Source: Rhodobacteraceae bacterium EL129 (GTDB lineage Bacteria > Pseudomonadota > Alphaproteobacteria > Rhodobacterales > Rhodobacteraceae). From it: a stretch of DNA of 64,000 nt. The notes under the pieces are model-generated. The model was given only the letters and a program-made list of their open reading frames with translations. It did not search any database and was not told the origin of the DNA. The position numbers and the translations under genes were made by a program. Numbering within the stretch: position 1 is the stretch's first letter; each line of letters opens with the position of its first letter. Below, piece by piece: positions 45,706 to 53,242 of this stretch. The stretch spans positions 293,001-357,000 of the forward strand of contig ONZJ01000002.1 of NCBI GenBank assembly GCA_900313005.1. Direction: 5' to 3'.

Positions 45706-46610
45706 AGCTGCCTGATCTGTCCAATATCAGCACGTTGCTGGTGGGCGATGCCCAGGCCGAACGGGTCGTGCCCCCTTCGGGCTATACTGCAAACCTGACG
45801 TTGTTTACGTCGGCGGCCATGGCATTTCTGGCGGTGTTCGCTTTGGCGCTTTCGCTGGCTACGGGGCGTCTGGCCGATCGCTGGGGGGAAGAGCTGGCGC
45901 GCAGCTCCACCATTCGCATTTCTGCGCCGGATGATCAGATGACCGCACAAACGGTTGCCGCTTTGAAAGTGCTGGAAACCACCAATGGCGTGGCCTCGGC
46001 CCGGGCCTTGAGCGCAGATGAACAACGCGCCTTGCTGGAGCCCTGGTTTGGTCCTGATTTGCCTGTGGATACCTTGCCGATCCCGCAACTCATTGAAGTT
46101 GTCGAAGACTCTTCTGGTTTTGACGCGGATGGTCTGCGCCTGCGGCTACAGGCCGAGGTGCCAGGCGCGGTCTTGGACGATCATACACGCTGGCGCAAAC
46201 CCTTGGTGCGTGCGGCATCGCGGCTCAGGCTGCTAGGCTGGGTGTCTCTTTTTCTGATCGGTTTTGCCACGGCGGCGATGATCACCCTGGCGGCCAATGC
46301 GGCACTGTCTGCAAATGCGCAGGTGATCAAAGTGCTGCGTCTGGTGGGCGCGCGTGACGGGTATATCGCGCAAGCCTTTGTGCGCCGTTTCACCATTCGT
46401 GCCTTGTTGGGCGGGGGGATCGGCACCCTGCTGGCCTGCATTGCCATCGCGCTATTGCCATCGGCGCAGTCCGAAGGAGGCTTTTTGACAGGGTTGGGCT
46501 TCCAGCGTTGGCACTGGCTCTGGCCATTTGTGGTCCCACCGCTAGCCGCAGGCGTGGCCTTTGCTGCGACGCAGGCTGCCGCCCGCAAAACTCTGAAGGA
46601 TATGCCATGA
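45702..46610 (+). CDS. ftsX: Cell division protein FtsX
   Basis: A 302-residue membrane partner of FtsE with four helices: TM1 near 28-50, an extracellular domain from about 55 to 165, and TM2-TM4 in the C-terminal half (SLFLIGFATAAMITLAANAAL region, ALLGGGIGTLLACIAIAL, and WPFVVPPLAAGVAFAATQA). The VIKVLRLVGARDGYIAQAFVRR segment is a typical FtsX cytoplasmic loop. ATGA overlaps link it to ftsE upstream and to the acyltransferase downstream. Confidence 0.92.
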   Translation: MKLPDLSNISTLLVGDAQAERVVPPSGYTANLTLFTSAAMAFLAVFALALSLATGRLADRWGEELARSSTIRISAPDDQMTAQTVAALKVLETTNGVASARALSADEQRALLEPWFGPDLPVDTLPIPQLIEVVEDSSGFDADGLRLRLQAEVPGAVLDDHTRWRKPLVRAASRLRLLGWVSLFLIGFATAAMITLAANAALSANAQVIKVLRLVGARDGYIAQAFVRRFTIRALLGGGIGTLLACIAIALLPSAQSEGGFLTGLGFQRWHWLWPFVVPPLAAGVAFAATQAAARKTLKDMP

Positions 46611-47347
46611 GTTATGCCATTCAATGGGTGCGGTCCTTGTTGTTTGTGGGTCAGATGTATCTGATGATGCCAATCCTGGGCATCTTGTTCTTTCCATGGG
46701 CTGTGTTCAGTCGCAAAGGGGCACTGACTGCCTGTCAGACCTATTGTCGATGGGTGTGCTGGACAGCCGGGTGGATGGTGAACCTGCGCACCGAAGTGCG
46801 CGGCACGCCGCCCACCGATGAGGTGATGATTGCGGCCAAGCATCAGTCCTTTCTGGATATCATCATGATCTTTGGCGCCGTTCCCGCAGGTAAATTCATT
46901 ATGAAGCGCGAACTGCTTTGGGCCCCTGTTCTGGGTCAGTATGGCCTGCGGATTGGGTGTGTTCCTGTGAACCGAGGCAAACGTAGCCAAGCGATCAAGA
47001 AGATGGTTGAAGATGTTTCGCGTGGAACCGCGCACGCGGGCCAGTTGATCATCTACCCCCAAGGGACACGCATCGCACCGGGTGTGGATGCGCCGTACAA
47101 GATTGGCACCAGTGTGCTTTACACCGAACTGGGTCAGGATTGCGTGCCCGTGTCGACCAATGTGGGTGTGTTCTGGCCGCGCATAGGTATCTACCGCAAA
47201 CCGGGTGTTGCAGTGGTCGAATTCTTGCCACGCATCAAGGCTGGTTTGCCAAAAGAAGAGTTCATGGCACAGCTGGAAAATCAGGTGGAGACCGCCTCGG
47301 ACCAGTTGATGCGAGAAGCGGGGTTTGATCCGGATGCAGTTCATTGA
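46607..47347 (+). CDS. plsC: 1-acyl-sn-glycerol-3-phosphate acyltransferase
   Basis: A 246-residue PlsC-type lysophosphatidate acyltransferase that makes phosphatidic acid. The N-terminus is hydrophobic. The catalytic block has H and D in KHQSFLDII, and the second block is IYPQGTRIAPG (the usual FPEGTR in variant form). The ATG overlaps the ftsX stop (ATGA); the longer frame from 46508 lies inside ftsX. Cotranscription with ftsEX ties phospholipid synthesis to division. Confidence 0.9.
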   Translation: MSYAIQWVRSLLFVGQMYLMMPILGILFFPWAVFSRKGALTACQTYCRWVCWTAGWMVNLRTEVRGTPPTDEVMIAAKHQSFLDIIMIFGAVPAGKFIMKRELLWAPVLGQYGLRIGCVPVNRGKRSQAIKKMVEDVSRGTAHAGQLIIYPQGTRIAPGVDAPYKIGTSVLYTELGQDCVPVSTNVGVFWPRIGIYRKPGVAVVEFLPRIKAGLPKEEFMAQLENQVETASDQLMREAGFDPDAVH

Positions 47348-47936
47348 AGACATAGACGGGCTTGAGGCGCTTTACGGAGAACCTGGGGCGGCTTCCATCC
47401 GTAAGGTCGTGAACCATCTGACGCCTCTGTATAAGAAATGGATCATGGCGTCGCGGTTTTGTGTGATCAGTACCGTGGGGGCGGTCGGCACGGATGGCAG
47501 TCCGCGCGGCGATGACGGACCTGTCGTGATGCCGCTCGATGATCATACGCTTGCGATGCCCGACTGGCGGGGCAATAACCGCTTGGATACGCTCAGGAAT
47601 ATCGTCGAGGACGGGCGTATCTCGCTGATGTTCATGGTGCCGGGGTCCAACACGTTGATCCGTTTGAATGGGATGGCTAAGCTGACCGATGATGCTGATT
47701 TACGCGCCCGGTTCGAACAAAAGGGACGTCACCCAGCCACAGTCATCGTGATCCGGATCGGTGAAATTTACAGCCAATGTGCAAGGGCTCCGATGCGGGC
47801 AGGGCTTTGGGAGCGCGACGACAGTGAGGGTTTGCCTACTGTCGGCGCGTTGTTGGCAGAAGCCTCGCACGGAGAAGAAGGCGGCGCCGAATATGACGCA
47901 GCCTGGGGGCCGCGCGCTGCCAAAACCATGTGGTGA
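47334..47936 (+). CDS. Pyridoxamine 5'-phosphate oxidase-like FMN-binding protein
   Basis: A 200-residue flavoprotein of the PPOX split-barrel class. The segments KKWIMASRFCVISTVGAVGTDGSPRGDDG, split here for reading into ASRFCVIST and DGSPRGDDG, and ALPDWRGNNRLDT-like MPDWRGNNRLDTLRN match the MSMEG_1061-type subfamily, whose members bind FMN or F420 and reduce small molecules. The ATG at 47334 overlaps the end of plsC by 14 bp. An alternative start is at 47325. The specific substrate is unknown. Confidence 0.8.
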   Translation: MQFIEDIDGLEALYGEPGAASIRKVVNHLTPLYKKWIMASRFCVISTVGAVGTDGSPRGDDGPVVMPLDDHTLAMPDWRGNNRLDTLRNIVEDGRISLMFMVPGSNTLIRLNGMAKLTDDADLRARFEQKGRHPATVIVIRIGEIYSQCARAPMRAGLWERDDSEGLPTVGALLAEASHGEEGGAEYDAAWGPRAAKTMW

Positions 47937-47967
47937 AGGCGCCGGGCCTTTGCTTGGCACGCCACCG

Positions 47968-49356
47968 TCAGGCGTGAATGGCGCCGTCCCCACAGGCCAA
48001 AGCTGCTTCGCGCACCGCTTCGGAATATGTCGGATGTGCGTGACAAGTCATCGCCAAATCTTCAGCTGAAGCTCCAAATTCCATCGCAACACAAATTTCG
48101 TGGATCAGATCGCCTGCGGCGGGGCCAATGATATGCGCGCCCAGAATGCGGTCTGTTTCAGCGTCCACTATCAGTTTTACAAACCCATCGCCGGCATGCA
48201 CCGCCTTGGCGCGGCCATTGCCCATGAACGAGAACTTGCCCACTTTATAGGCGCGTCCCTGCTCTTTGAGCGTTTCTTCCGTTTCGCCGACATTCGACAC
48301 TTCGGGGTGCGTATAGATCACGCCGGGGATAACGCCGTAGTTTACATGGCCATGCTTGCCTGCGATCACATCGGCTGCCGCCATGCCTTCGTCCTCGGCC
48401 TTATGGGCCAGCATGGGTCCGTCAATGGCATCCCCAATGGCGTAAATGCCTGCGACATTGGTCTGCCATTTGTCATTGGTCTTGATCTGGCCGCGCTCGG
48501 ACATCTCAACCCCCAAGGCCTCAAGCCCCAGACCATCGGTATACGGTTTCCGTCCGGTGGCCACCAACACGACATCCGCATCCAAAGTCGCTTCCTTGTC
48601 GTTTTTACGCAGCTTGTAGGTCACCTTGGCTTTGGTCTTGGTGGCCGCAACAGACTGCACAGCAGCCCCCATGATAAACTTCAATCCCTGCTTTTTCAGC
48701 GCGCGCTGGAATGTCTTTTGCACCTCGGCGTCCATGCCCGGGGTGATGGCATCCAGAAATTCGACCACGGTTACGTCACTGCCCAATCTGGAATAGACCG
48801 AGCCCAGTTCCAGTCCGATCACACCTGCGCCGATGACGACCATGGATTTCGGCACCTTGCCCAGTTCCAGCGCGCCGGTGGAGGAGACGACAACTTTTTC
48901 ATCCACCTCAATGCCAGGCAGTGAAGAAGGTTCCGAGCCCGAGGCGATTATGATGTTCTTGGTTTCATGGACCTCGTCGCCCACTTTGACTTTGCCCGCT
49001 TCAGGAATGGAGCCCCACCCCTTCAGCCAGTCAATCTTGTTCTTCTTGAACAAAAACTCGATGCCCTTGGTGTTCTGGCCAATCACATCGTCTTTATAGG
49101 CCAGCATCTGCTTCCAATCGACCGATGGCGATTTGCCCTTCAGGCCCATCTTGGCAAAGTTATGCTCGGCCTCGTGCAGCATATGGCTGGCATGTAGCAG
49201 CGCCTTTGACGGGATACAGCCCACGTTCAGACAAGTGCCACCAAGGGTGTCACGCCCCTCGACGCAGGCTGTTTTCAGCCCCAGTTGCGCGCAGCGGATA
49301 GCTGAAACATAGCCACCGGGGCCAGAACCGATGATGATCACATCATAATTTGCCAT
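47968..49356 (-). CDS. lpd: Dihydrolipoyl dehydrogenase (E3)
   Basis: A 462-residue flavoprotein that reoxidises dihydrolipoamide in 2-oxoacid dehydrogenases. The N-terminal FAD motif is [17 protein letters not shown], the redox disulfide is in [16 protein letters not shown] (residues 41-56), the NAD fold is [15 protein letters not shown], and the catalytic His-Glu pair is HAHPTYSEA. It is the last gene of the leftward sucAB-to-lpd run and so most likely serves the 2-oxoglutarate complex. Confidence 0.96.
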   Translation of the reverse strand: MANYDVIIIGSGPGGYVSAIRCAQLGLKTACVEGRDTLGGTCLNVGCIPSKALLHASHMLHEAEHNFAKMGLKGKSPSVDWKQMLAYKDDVIGQNTKGIEFLFKKNKIDWLKGWGSIPEAGKVKVGDEVHETKNIIIASGSEPSSLPGIEVDEKVVVSSTGALELGKVPKSMVVIGAGVIGLELGSVYSRLGSDVTVVEFLDAITPGMDAEVQKTFQRALKKQGLKFIMGAAVQSVAATKTKAKVTYKLRKNDKEATLDADVVLVATGRKPYTDGLGLEALGVEMSERGQIKTNDKWQTNVAGIYAIGDAIDGPMLAHKAEDEGMAAADVIAGKHGHVNYGVIPGVIYTHPEVSNVGETEETLKEQGRAYKVGKFSFMGNGRAKAVHAGDGFVKLIVDAETDRILGAHIIGPAAGDLIHEICVAMEFGASAEDLAMTCHAHPTYSEAVREAALACGDGAIHA

Positions 49357-49432
49357 AAGAAGAACCTCCCTGAAGGTCTGAGAAATGGGGTTTGATCCAG
49401 AATGCGCCGAGAGCGGGCGAGGTGCAACCGGA

Positions 49433-49822
49433 TCACCCGGGTTTGCGGGGACGGCGGCGATAGGCTTTGCCGCCGGAGAACGGATCTTTCGGATTGTAGG
49501 GTATGGTTTCGGGCGGAAACGGGTTTTCCGTATCAGACACCAGCCAGTTGCGCCCGGTGATGCCTTGCATTTCCTGTTTGGTCAGCGGGCCATAGGCTCG
49601 TTTTGAGGGGCTGTTGGACCATACACATGTGCCGTCCTCAGGGCAGAATAGCGATTTTGCGCCATCGTCGGTCTTACCTTCCGTGAAAGGCCCCGCCTCG
49701 TTGTAGCTGCGATAGGGAATGTCACCCGGGCGCGATCCAGGACCGACACCGACAACAGTTTCCACTTGTGCGCTCAACCCACATGTCGGGCAGGTCAGTT
49801 TGCTGGGGCTGAGATAGGCCAT
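49433..49822 (-). CDS. Conserved hypothetical with N-terminal zinc-ribbon-like cysteines
   Basis: A 129-residue hydrophilic protein. CPTCG at residues 11-15 and further cysteines at CPEDGTC in the middle could bind zinc. The chain ends in a basic [11 protein letters not shown] tail. No family could be named. It lies between an exported protein (3 bp upstream) and lpd (77-bp gap) on the same strand. Confidence 0.65.
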   Translation of the reverse strand: MAYLSPSKLTCPTCGLSAQVETVVGVGPGSRPGDIPYRSYNEAGPFTEGKTDDGAKSLFCPEDGTCVWSNSPSKRAYGPLTKQEMQGITGRNWLVSDTENPFPPETIPYNPKDPFSGGKAYRRRPRKPG

Positions 49823-49825
49823 CTA

Positions 49826-50209
49826 TCAACTCACCGGGGCAGGGCAGCTGGGGACAGTTTTCCAAATCTGGCGCATCAGGTCACGCCAGTCTGCATCCGG
49901 GTTGTTCCCGGCAAAGCTACCGTCGCGGTAGTTGACATAGGTATCGGTAAAACCCGGCTGCAACACCTCGCCATCCGTCCACCAGGGCGAGTAGGTGCCT
50001 GTGATCAATTTCACGTCGATCTCATCAGGCCGCACATTGGTGATCTGAAAACACGCCTCGCCTTCGCCCTCCGGGGCGCCATCGGTGAAGGTATTGGTCT
50101 CGTGGTGATAGTCGCGGTGATAGATGAAGTACGCCCCAACCTCAAAACTGACCTCGGCCATGGTTGGCGTGGCAAGGCTTATGCTCAGAACGGCCAAAAG
50201 ACGTTTCAT
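49826..50209 (-). CDS. Exported hypothetical protein
   Basis: A 127-residue protein with a signal peptide (MKRLLAVLSISLATPTMA, cleavage near residue 18) and a mature domain rich in aromatic residues (YFIYHRDYHHE, SPWWTDGE). The ATG at 50209 overlaps the stop of the MAPEG gene (ATGA), which supports this start over the longer frame from 50284. It has two cysteines in the mature part. The function is unknown. Confidence 0.7.
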   Translation of the reverse strand: MKRLLAVLSISLATPTMAEVSFEVGAYFIYHRDYHHETNTFTDGAPEGEGEACFQITNVRPDEIDVKLITGTYSPWWTDGEVLQPGFTDTYVNYRDGSFAGNNPDADWRDLMRQIWKTVPSCPAPVS

Positions 50210-50616
50210 ATCAGGGCTGCCAAGAGCATGAGGGTTGTGGCTGCGAAGGCCACCATCCAGATGTAGGAGCGCCACGGCACCCATCCAAAGGCGTAGGCGG
50301 GGATATAGAGGAGGCGCGCACCGAAGTAGATGAAGGCGCAGATTGTGGTGAGGGAGGTGGATTGGTCCGTGATGGTGATCACGATGCAGGCTATCGCAAA
50401 AAGGATTAGCGTTTCCAAGTGGTTGTTATACGCCCGGATCAGCCTTGCGGTGCGGTTCGAGACATGATTTTCGAGCGTGCCGCTGAGGCGGTCGGCATCT
50501 CTCGGAGATGTCGTTTTACCCGTCCCGGCCTCCAGATTGGCGGGGATGGCCATGAGGAAGAACTGCGTGGCTTGCAACAGAGCCGCGAGGGTGAGGGCGG
50601 TGAGTTCGGGGGTCAT
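50206..50616 (-). CDS. MAPEG-family membrane protein
   Basis: A 136-residue protein with four membrane helices and the MAPEG pattern (ERA-type NHLETLILFAIACIV segment, and ARLLYIPAYAFGWVPWRSYIW). MAPEG proteins include glutathione transferases and eicosanoid enzymes in animals; bacterial members are mostly uncharacterised. The ATG at 50616 overlaps the Abi_2 stop (ATGA), and its own stop overlaps the next start. A TTG two codons upstream is possible. Confidence 0.82.
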   Translation of the reverse strand: MTPELTALTLAALLQATQFFLMAIPANLEAGTGKTTSPRDADRLSGTLENHVSNRTARLIRAYNNHLETLILFAIACIVITITDQSTSLTTICAFIYFGARLLYIPAYAFGWVPWRSYIWMVAFAATTLMLLAALI

Positions 50617-51587
50617 TTCCAAAGCGCTTCATTCTTCCAGCCGTTAGGGAAACCGGCGGCAGATAGTGACACTCGCGGCGAGTTAGGAAACGTTTCAATA
50701 TGATCAATGAAACGCGTTTTCCAACGTGTGCGTGGATTTGCAAATTGTAAGAGGTAACGAAGAATACACGCTATTGCATAGATCCGCGATTCAGCACCGG
50801 GGGCGTTTAGGATGTGTTGGAGTTCTACGGGAACATCGTTACCCTGCAACGCTGGAGCATTCACAAGTGGCTTGTTCCAGAGGCGAGCATGGTGGGCACA
50901 AACATTTCTGACAAAAGCCATGGATCGTGCCCAAGACTGAAGTTGATTCGGCTTGATTGCACCATAGTCCTTCCCAATTAGAAGCTTATCAGCAAAAGTC
51001 ATTCCAGATATAAGGTGAGACAAAGGGCCGAAATCAAGTAGCTCTACAGCGATCCAGATCGGCATGTCATCTCCGGGATACTTTGTTCGAAAATGCTCAG
51101 CAAAAGCATCTTTGGAATCATTGAAACGTTTGTCAAATCGTTGCAACCAGTCACGGTGTCGGGTTGGCCCGGTTCGCTTTATCGGTTTTTTGAACCTCGG
51201 GCCGAAGTATTTTGTTTGTCGATATGCAGTGGCTCCATGGCGACCAAGGGTAAGAGCCACTTCCGTTCTTAAACTTACTTCAAGGCGCTCTAACGCATCC
51301 AGGGTTATGAGTCGAAGTCGTGAATCGAATGTGTAAAGATCAGTTGCTTCTTTGAAGGTGGTGCCCGGGATGAAATTGTCTTCTACAATTCCCCTATTCA
51401 TCCCACTGCGTTGTCGCATGGGATGCCAATAAGCACTTAAGCGGTAGTAGCCTATGCGTTGTAGATACTCTCCAGCTTTAGGCTCGTCATCTATTGTCAT
51501 ACCACGTTGTTTAAGCAGCGCGATTTGCTGAGGGACCGTGAGGTAAGGTTTTGAGTACAAAAAAGGCCGACCCTTGTGACGAAGCAA
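50613..51587 (-). CDS. Abi_2 (AbiD/AbiF-type) abortive-infection family protein
   Basis: A 324-residue protein. The N-terminal pattern KPYLTVPQQIALLKQRGM...GYYRLSAYW and the later FDSRLRLITLDALERLEVSLR match the Abi_2 family. Near residues 228-240 the motif RNVCAHHARLWN has the R-x4-H spacing seen in HEPN-type RNases. The base composition is clearly AT-richer than the sucB and lpd neighbours, suggesting recent gain. The start is a TTG with no good ribosome binding site, so it is uncertain. It is coupled to the MAPEG gene by ATGA. Confidence 0.85.
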   Translation of the reverse strand: MLRHKGRPFLYSKPYLTVPQQIALLKQRGMTIDDEPKAGEYLQRIGYYRLSAYWHPMRQRSGMNRGIVEDNFIPGTTFKEATDLYTFDSRLRLITLDALERLEVSLRTEVALTLGRHGATAYRQTKYFGPRFKKPIKRTGPTRHRDWLQRFDKRFNDSKDAFAEHFRTKYPGDDMPIWIAVELLDFGPLSHLISGMTFADKLLIGKDYGAIKPNQLQSWARSMAFVRNVCAHHARLWNKPLVNAPALQGNDVPVELQHILNAPGAESRIYAIACILRYLLQFANPRTRWKTRFIDHIETFPNSPRVSLSAAGFPNGWKNEALWK

Positions 51588-51694
51588 CAGAGGGGCCAGC
51601 CGTATTGCTCTCTATATGAACGTTCTGCTTGAAGATTTCAAGCACTGATTGCGCGTTTGGCTAACAGCTGGTTAAGAGAAAAAGTATCACTCCA

Positions 51695-53239
51695 TCACAA
51701 ATCCATCAACAACCGCCGTGGATCTTCCAGAGCATCTTTCACCCGCACAAGGAACGTCACCGCTCCTTTGCCGTCCACGATCCGGTGGTCATAGCTCAGC
51801 GCCAGATACATCATTGGCCGCGCGACGATCTCTCCGTTCACCACCATCGGGCGTTGCTGGATCTTGTGCATCCCGAGGATACCCGATTGCGGTGGGTTCA
51901 GGATGGGTGAGGACATCAGCGAGCCATAGACTCCGCCGTTCGAGATCGTAAACGTCCCGCCCTGCATTTCGGCCATGCTCAGCTTGCCGTCCCGCGCACG
52001 GGCGCCTTTTTCGGCGATGGCCTTCTCAATCGCGGCAAAGCTCATGTTGTCGGCATCCCGGATGACCGGCACCACCAGACCCGTGGGCGTACCGGCGGCA
52101 ATGCCCATGTGCACGAAGTTCTTGTAGACCACATCGGTGCCGTCAATCTCGGCGTTCACCTCGGGCACTTCTTTCAGCGCATGGACGCAGGCCTTGGTGA
52201 AGAAGGACATGAAGCCCAGTTTGACGCCGTGCTTTTTCAGGAACTCGTCTTTGTATTCGCTGCGCAGCGCCATCACCTCGGTCATGTCGACCTCGTTGTA
52301 GGTGGTCAGCATGGCGGCGGTGTTCTGGCTTTCCTTCAGGCGGCGCGCGATGGTCTGGCGCAGGCGGGTCATTTTGACCCTCTCTTCGCGGCTGGCATCG
52401 TCCGCAGAGACAGGCGCGCGTGGGGCCTGAGCGGCAGGGGCAGGGGCGGCGGCGGGGGCTGCTGGAGCCGGAGCAGGTGCAGAGGCGGCTTTGGCCACGT
52501 CTTCCTTCATGATCCGCCCGTCCCGGCCCGTGCCTGTCACCTGATCTGCACTCAACCCGGCTTCGGCCATGGCTTTCTTGGCAGAGGGAGCATTCTCGGT
52601 ATCTTTGCCCGAGGGCGCAGCGGTTGCCGCCGGGGCAGAGGCCGACGCGTCAGAGCCGGACGAGGCTCCTCCACCGGATGACATCACGGCCAACTTGCCG
52701 CCTGCCTCAACAGTCGATCCCTCCGCCGCCAGAATTTCCGACAGCACGCCCGAGGCAGGTGCAGGCACTTCGACCGAGACCTTATCGGTTTCCAACTCGC
52801 AGAGCATTTCGTCGGCGGTGACACTGTCACCAGCTTTCTTGAACCAGGTGGACACTGTCGCCTCAGTCACGCTTTCGCCCAAAGTGGGCACCATCACATC
52901 AATCGCTTTTCCGGGATTTCCCAGATCAGTGCCAGGTTCGGCACCAGTCTCCTTCGAGGCGGCCTCGGCGGGTTTGGCGGCAGGCGCATCGCCTGAACCA
53001 GCCCCTTCGTTGATCGTGGCCAGCAGCGCATCAACGCCAACGGTTTCACCTTCGGCGGCAACGATGTCGCCCATTGTACCCGCCGTTGGGGCAGGCACTT
53101 CGACGGTCACTTTATCGGTTTCCAGCTCGCAGAGCATTTCATCAGCGGCCACGGCATCGCCGGGCTTTTTGAACCATGTGGCGACGGTCGCTTCGGAGAC
53201 ACTTTCGCCAAGGGTGGGGACGCGGACTTCGGTTGACAT
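51695..53239 (-). CDS. sucB: 2-oxoglutarate dehydrogenase E2, dihydrolipoyl succinyltransferase
   Basis: A 514-residue E2 component (also called OdhB). Two lipoyl domains are present, with lipoylated lysines in [12 protein letters not shown] (K43) and [12 protein letters not shown] (about residue 147). A peripheral-subunit binding domain follows ([20 protein letters not shown]), and a catalytic domain ends in [13 protein letters not shown]. Pro/Ala-rich linkers separate the domains. E. coli SucB has a single lipoyl domain, so this protein is longer. The start is 3 bp after sucA. Confidence 0.95.
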   Translation of the reverse strand: MSTEVRVPTLGESVSEATVATWFKKPGDAVAADEMLCELETDKVTVEVPAPTAGTMGDIVAAEGETVGVDALLATINEGAGSGDAPAAKPAEAASKETGAEPGTDLGNPGKAIDVMVPTLGESVTEATVSTWFKKAGDSVTADEMLCELETDKVSVEVPAPASGVLSEILAAEGSTVEAGGKLAVMSSGGGASSGSDASASAPAATAAPSGKDTENAPSAKKAMAEAGLSADQVTGTGRDGRIMKEDVAKAASAPAPAPAAPAAAPAPAAQAPRAPVSADDASREERVKMTRLRQTIARRLKESQNTAAMLTTYNEVDMTEVMALRSEYKDEFLKKHGVKLGFMSFFTKACVHALKEVPEVNAEIDGTDVVYKNFVHMGIAAGTPTGLVVPVIRDADNMSFAAIEKAIAEKGARARDGKLSMAEMQGGTFTISNGGVYGSLMSSPILNPPQSGILGMHKIQQRPMVVNGEIVARPMMYLALSYDHRIVDGKGAVTFLVRVKDALEDPRRLLMDL

Positions 53240-53242
53240 GGC

